Assembly: GCA_902984215.1 (NCBI GenBank)
Contig: CADWAF010004527.1
Coordinates: 1 to 11,485, forward strand
Length of the DNA: 11,485 nucleotides
Reading direction: 5' to 3'
Origin: Willaertia magna
Taxonomy: Eukaryota > Heterolobosea > Eutetramitea > Acrasida > Naegleriidae
Shown here: positions 7,593 to 11,485 of the stretch, piece after piece
How positions within the stretch are numbered: the first letter of the stretch is position 1
Layout of the letters: each line of letters opens with the position of its first letter
Program-made: the position numbers and the translations under genes
The notes under the pieces: generated by a model
What the model saw: only the letters and a program-made list of their open reading frames with translations
Database searches by the model: none
Told to the model about the DNA's origin: nothing

Positions 7593-7809
7593 TTAAAAAA
7601 TAAAAATAAAAATTTTTATTTCTTTTAAAAAAAATATCTCAAAAAATGTACAAAAGATTATTGAGAGCCAATATACAGAAAACATTTTCCCTACCACAAC
7701 AACATTCTTAATATTTGTACATAAATCTATATCATCATGGTCTCTACCATAAAAATTGAGGTGGACATGCATTAATAATTTTAAAGTTAATACATTTTTC
7801 TCATGATTA
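7593..7809 (-). pseudogene. Block 1: His/Asp-containing C-terminal segment
   Basis: Reading on from the block at 7807-8178 after a one-base shift in the T9 run at 7810-7818, the frame continues to a TAA at 7593-7595. It includes the segment LTLKLLMHVHLNFYGRDHDD, then VVVVGKM and YWLS. It contains a 59-codon frame with its own ATG at 7772. The last 20 residues are Phe/Ile-rich and may be read-through of noncoding DNA. It overlaps the likely 3' untranslated region of VPS16, antisense. Confidence 0.45.
7644..7656 (+). promoter_or_regulatory. Second copy of AAATGTACAAAAG, downstream of VPS16
   Basis: Exact repeat of 4032-4044, here about 150 bp after the VPS16 stop. It contains UGUA and may be part of a polyadenylation signal; this is inferred from position and repetition only. 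Confidence 0.3.
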
Positions 7810-8178
7810 TTTTTTTTTGATATTTAAATAAATTCTATACATATCTATGTCACTTTTGACAACTTTATCACTTAGACATAAGTAGCAAATTAGACCATTA
7901 AATAAAGATATAGCTTTTTTATGATCATGTTTAAATAAACAATATTTATTTTTAAAAATATCAAGTAGTAAAACATCATTATCACAAAATAATACACTAT
8001 TATTAGTCATTAAACAATCTAATTGTTTCAATATTAATTTACTGTTTAACATGTTATGTACTTTACAAAAATAGATATCTATATTGTTTTCTATTTTTAA
8101 AAACCAATTATTGAACTTTTTTTTGTCAATTATATTAACTAATTTCTTCCAATTATAACTTATTTTTATTGCTTTCTT
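7807..8178 (-). pseudogene. Block 2: open stretch with Cys/His cluster
   Basis: About 123 codons are open from just after a TAA at 8181-8179 to TAA at 7807, longer than the 81-residue part starting at the internal ATG (8052). Features seen are SYNWKKLVNIIDKKKFNNWF, FCDNDVLLLDIF, KYCLFKHDHKK and ICYLCLSDK. The Cys and His residues could bind metal, but the spacing matches no family I can name. Confidence 0.5.
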
Positions 8179-8208
8179 TTAAAACTTTAATAGCAATTCT
8201 TGAATTCA

Positions 8209-8592
8209 TCAAAAACAGGTAAATAATATATTAATATAATAATTATAGTAATTAATACAATATCCACTTATGTATTCAAAAAATTTTTTTTTAATTGTTA
8301 CATAGTTATATTGATAATTGATATTTATATTATAAACAAATTATCTTTGTATACAAGACTTTAAATTAGTCAAAAATTTATTATGAAAATAACTGTATAT
8401 TTTATTATAATTAATCTTAACACTATCATATATAACTATATTATTGTTATCATTTAAATAAAAAATATTTTTATCCTTATTATTATTATCATTATCAACA
8501 ATTGTATATTCATTTTGTTGAAAATATGTATATATATTAACAATTTTATCATAACCATATCCATTTAAATCACTTTCAAAAATAAAATATAT
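8209..8592 (-). pseudogene. Block 3: acidic/Tyr-rich segment with one internal stop
   Basis: The frame opens after TAG at 8595, runs 83 codons through FESDLNGYGYDKIVNIYTYF and an Asn/Asp-rich stretch to IYDSVKINYNKIYSYFHNKF, meets TAA at 8343-8341, and continues in the same frame to tandem TGA codons at 8211-8206. The continuation after the stop (YNININYQYNYVTIKKKFFE) has the same composition. Confidence 0.5.
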
Positions 8593-8653
8593 CTATTTGA
8601 AAGTTTAAAAATATTAGTTAAAACTTTAATAACATAATTTATAATACTTAACT

Positions 8654-9643
8654 TTAGATAAAAACAAAATTTTTATTTAAACTTTTATTTATTAACAACC
8701 ATAACATAATTATTTTATATAAAAAATTAGTGTATTCTAATTTAAATAAATTAATAATTTCAAAAATTATCAAGTTTTTATAAGAGTATTTATCTAAAAA
8801 ACTAGGAAACATCTCAAATAATTTGAAAAAACACTCTTTAATTAAATTATTTAATACAACAGAATTAATATAATAGTTTTATTTCTTGGAATTATTATTA
8901 TTATTTTTTATTTCATTTATTTTTAATTTATTAAAATTTTTATAATAATATATAATATTATTCTTTAAATTATTAATATCCAAATCTTGATGACAAGATT
9001 TAAAATTATCAAAATTATGAATTTGTTTATTTTTATACTTATTTATGACATTAACAAAATAAAAATTAGAAGCATTAAGTAAAAAGTTATAGTTATAAAC
9101 TTTTAAATAGAACACATCTTTACTATTAATAATTTCTTTTATAACTGTTAATTCATTAAATATTTCAATACCTATATAATAAAATTTATATTTTGGATGA
9201 TTCAATTTAATAAATATTTTTATTTCATTCATTGTAAATTTTTTATTTTTAGATACAAATATTTTATAAACATAGCTAGTATGACTTTAAAATTTTTTAA
9301 AACTGTTTTTTATTTTAGTTAAAAAATTGTCATTACTAAAATAGGTGCCATTATTAGATAGAATAAAATTCAAAAAATTATGTGAAACTAAATTATAATA
9401 TTTAAGATAATTTTGTTTACAATTACTACACAATTGATCAGCTAATTTAATATTAGGATGTTTTTGTAAAAATTTTAAAATATTAATTGAACTTATTATA
9501 ACACTTTTAACTTCTTTAAAATTATTACAACCGGGGCATAAAAATTTAATATTTTTTGAAAAAAATGTTTTTTGTGTATAGTAATAAATTTGATATACTT
9601 TATTATATTTTATTTTTTTTTTGAAAAGCTTTTTTGTAATCAT
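8654..9643 (-). pseudogene. Block 4: 330-codon frame with CxxC...CxxC and two in-frame TAA
   Basis: One reading frame runs from the ATG at 9643 to TAA at 8656-8654, broken only by TAA at 9287-9289 and 8879-8881. The first part carries IKFLCPGCNNFKEV and, about 35 residues later, LCSNCKQNYL, together a plausible four-cysteine zinc site. The second (SHTSYVYKIFVSKNKKF, then ATG at 9232) and the third (NYYINSVVLNNLIKECFFKL) are hydrophobic, Asn/Lys-rich and unrecognised. Upstream, a frame ending in KAFQKK joins this one across the T10 run at 9613-9622, so the ATG at 9643 is probably not a true start. Confidence 0.55.
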
Positions 9644-9733
9644 TTATATTGTTATATTTTATTAAGTTTTTAGAAACATTATTTTTTTTATACAAAACAT
9701 AAATCTTATTTTTATATAAATTAGTTAACAAAT

Positions 9734-10475
9734 TTAACTATTTCTAACTGTTTTGTTTTTATAATAATTATTATTTGTTATTTTTCCATTAACATATTTA
9801 CTTAAATCTTTTAATGGTAATCTATATAATAAATTAATAGTAAATATTATATATTTTTAATCTTTATTAAAATTATTCTAATTATATTCCTTTTGTATAA
9901 TTTTATCAATAATATTGTATAAATTAATATTATTCAATAAAATAGGTTCATAATTTAATGTATTATATTTAAATGAATCTTTATTTAAATTGTAAAACCT
10001 TCTTCCAGAATTAAAAAGATTAAATTTATTAAGTATGGAACTAATTTTTTTTAGAAATACTTACATCAAATTTAATAACTTCCTTATATATTTCAACAAT
10101 ACTATATTTAACTTTTTTATGATCTTTCTTTAAATTAATAAAAGCTTTTATTATAATATACTTTAAAGATTCTTTATTTAATTTATCAATATCTATAAAA
10201 TCCAAACTATTTTATTCTTGTATTTTAAAATAATTAGAAGAAAGCTTTTTATTTAATAATGTCTTAATGTTATTGTTAAAAGTAGTTACAGTATTTAATA
10301 AATAATTTAAAATTTTATAACTTTTTAAAGATTTCTTGAAATTAAAAATAATTTTATTTGAAACAGTATTACTGGAAGAAGATGAATTAGTTTTTGGAAT
10401 AAAATAATTATTAGAGTTACTTTGATTTACAATAATTAATTTGAATTGTATATTTAAAATTGATATATAATTCAA
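9734..10475 (-). pseudogene. Block 5: Ser/Asn linker and helical segment
   Basis: The frame from 10475 has a Ser-rich linker (PKTNSSSSSNTVSNK) and basic helices, a TAA at 10214-10212, then continues in frame through DIDKLNKESLKYIIIKAF and DHKKVKYSIVEIYKEV. A one-base shift in the T8 run at 10045-10052 links it to SSILNKFNLFNSGRRFYNL in the next frame, which runs on with TAG at 9880 and TAA at 9859 to about 9734. The exact continuity of sense across each break is why I treat it as a single broken gene. Confidence 0.5.
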
Positions 10476-10515
10476 CTTAAAATCCTAATTATTTACCTTA
10501 TTTGATTCATTTTCA

Positions 10516-10903
10516 CTCTTTTTTTTCCTTTCTTAACGATAAAATATTAGTTTTCTTTTTACTTGAAATAGATTTTTTTATTTTTTTCTTTGATTTTAGG
10601 GTTGTAATTTTAATAAATATGCTTAATGCTGGAATTTGATAAATTGATAGTTTGAATATATTTAAAAAATGTATTCCTATTTTTTATACTAAAAGACTGA
10701 AACATTTTTACTTATAAAACTTACCAATTGCCTACACTTTTACTTAAACTAATCACTTTATTAACTTTTGATACAATGAAATTTAGAGTAGATTTTATGT
10801 AATTATTACTATTGTTTAGAACAATATTATTAGAAAATACTTTTGAATTTTTTTTATCCAATTTATTGCTTTTAAAATTGTTTTTTTTATTTGATTTACT
10901 ATA
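10516..10903 (-). pseudogene. Block 6: Lys/Asn/Ser-rich open stretches
   Basis: A 60-codon stretch (10903-10724; includes NFKSNKLDKKNSKVFSNN and KVISLSKSVGN) ends exactly at a GTAAGT, so it could be an exon with a real donor site. A second, 56-codon stretch in another frame (10683-10516) starts hydrophobic (KLSIYQIPALSIFIK) and ends Lys/Ser-rich. No domain is recognised. Confidence 0.35.
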
Positions 10904-11212
10904 CTAACACTGAATTTTGTTATTCTATGATAATTTCTTTTAATTATTAAATAATAAAACAACTTATCAAAAATTTTATATACATTAACTTAATTTATTC
11001 ATAATGCATTTATAATTTAATTGGATTAGTCAAAAATTTTATAACATTTAAAATATAAATATAGAAACAAAATAAATTTTAATAGAAATATCTAAAAAAT
11101 AAAAAAAGAAATGAATATTTAATAGTTTTTAAAAATATATAAAAAATATTTATTAAAAAATATATATAAAAATTAGATTCAAAGATTATTAAGGAATAAT
11201 ACTATATAAATT
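10904..11212. other. Extremely AT-rich stretch without coding signal
   Basis: Very dense stops occur on both strands and there are only low-complexity A/T runs. It separates the right-most open block from the rest and could be an intron, an insertion or the boundary between two element copies. Confidence 0.5.
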
Positions 11213-11464
11213 TTAATATAATGCAATTATTTGATATACGTTTTTAAAAGTATACTTACATAAAAACTTAATATCATTATAATCTTTAAAAAACTTTAAC
11301 ATATCCTTATAATATGAATAATAACAATCATATACCATAACCTTATTATCCATTAAATTTTAAAATAACTCTTTAAATTTTTTAATGTCCAGTTTAATAT
11401 TTAAATTGTAATATTCAATATTTTTATATATTGTAGAAATATAGTTATCAATTCTAACAAAAGC
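11213..11464 (-). pseudogene. Block 7: second, truncated copy of the zinc-motif approach region
   Basis: The frame is open apart from TAA at 11362-11360. After that stop it reads NLMDNKVMVYDCYYSYYKDM and then FFKDYNDIKFLC. This resembles block 4, where NKV, YYYTQ, FF and NIKFLC precede PGC. Here the second cysteine is not reached: after KFLC the sequence gives a GTAAGT and then unrelated codons. The block continues toward the window edge, where a TGA lies at 11467-11465. Confidence 0.4.
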
Positions 11465-11485
11465 TCAAAATATTTAAAGTAATTA

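Larger units (their letters stand above)
7593..11464 (-). pseudogene. Long broken coding region of unrecognised family
   Basis: On the minus strand, protein-like open stretches follow one another for nearly 3.9 kb: 11464-11213, 10903-10724, 10683-10516, 10475-10043, about 10050-9734, about 9728-9615, 9643-8654, about 8664-8567, 8592-8209, 8178-7807 and about 7806-7593. In DNA this AT-rich a stop is expected roughly every ten codons, so the 60-120-codon runs are not chance. They are separated by in-frame stops after which the same frame continues (11360, 10212, 9878, 9857, 9287, 8879, 8341) and by one-base shifts at A/T runs (T8 at 10045, T10 at 9613, T9 at 7810). The composition is Asn/Lys/Ile/Tyr/Phe-rich, more biased than VPS16. 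I do not recognise the family; a decayed mobile element or a rapidly evolving lineage-specific gene are both possible. GTAAGT strings at 10724 and 11261 mean some breaks may be introns. Confidence 0.6.

Noticed and set aside
10041..10064. A 24-nt intron (GTAAGT ... TTAG) in block 5
   Set aside because: It would be far shorter than any other intron here, and the codons inside it read on sensibly with a one-base shift in the adjacent homopolymer.
7593..11464. Reassigned TAA/TAG codons explaining the in-frame stops of the broken region
   Set aside because: The intact neighbouring genes end at TAA in the positions expected from their families, and frameshifts occur too, so decay or sequence error fits better.
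7593..11485. AT-rich right part as a centromere or noncoding satellite
   Set aside because: Long same-strand open stretches with continuous sense show coding ancestry, and no tandem satellite unit is visible.
1..11485. CRISPR arrays, tRNA genes or bacterial operon signals
   Set aside because: No spaced direct repeats, no tRNA cloverleaf with the GGTTCRANTCC arm, and the genes are intron-containing eukaryotic ones.

Overview
The window looks like nuclear DNA of a very AT-rich, compact eukaryotic genome. It carries spliceosomal introns of 39-187 nt starting mostly with GTAAGT (one with a yeast-like TACTAAC branch site), a eukaryotic 5S rRNA, a histone H3 variant, VPS16, and a twin-CX9C protein of the complex I assembly type. 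Stops are mostly TAA and the code appears standard. The sequence does not fix the lineage. An early-diverging fungus or another opisthokont-like or amoeboid protist with aerobic mitochondria fits best; this is inference.

Left to right: positions 1-490 are AT-rich with no gene. A complete 5S rRNA lies on the minus strand (495-612), with a T-run terminator and a TATA-like element that abuts the start of an F-box-like gene (646-1557, +). A convergent five-exon gene follows (1901-3224, -), encoding a PAP2-superfamily-like membrane protein with altered catalytic motifs. Only 108 bp separate its start from a four-exon, centromeric-type histone H3 gene (3333-4033, +). That gene meets tail-to-tail, 37 bp apart, a small NDUFAF8-like gene (4071-4298, -). 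Across a roughly 390 bp divergent spacer lies a full-length three-exon VPS16 (4689-7492, +).

From about 7.6 kb to the right edge the DNA becomes extremely AT-rich. It holds a long, broken, minus-strand coding region of unrecognised family (about 7593-11464). Open stretches of 50-120 codons follow one another, interrupted by in-frame stops and by one-base shifts, several of them in A/T homopolymers. It carries a CxxC...CxxC putative zinc motif, and a second, shorter block near the right edge resembles the start of that motif, suggesting two copies. This is the most likely place for something undescribed: a decayed mobile element or lineage-specific gene, unless the breaks are assembly errors.

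The intact genes are housekeeping functions with no obvious shared pathway: ubiquitin ligase adaptor, membrane lipid phosphatase-like, centromeric chromatin, complex I assembly, and HOPS/CORVET tethering. Their tight divergent and convergent packing is the main organisational theme.
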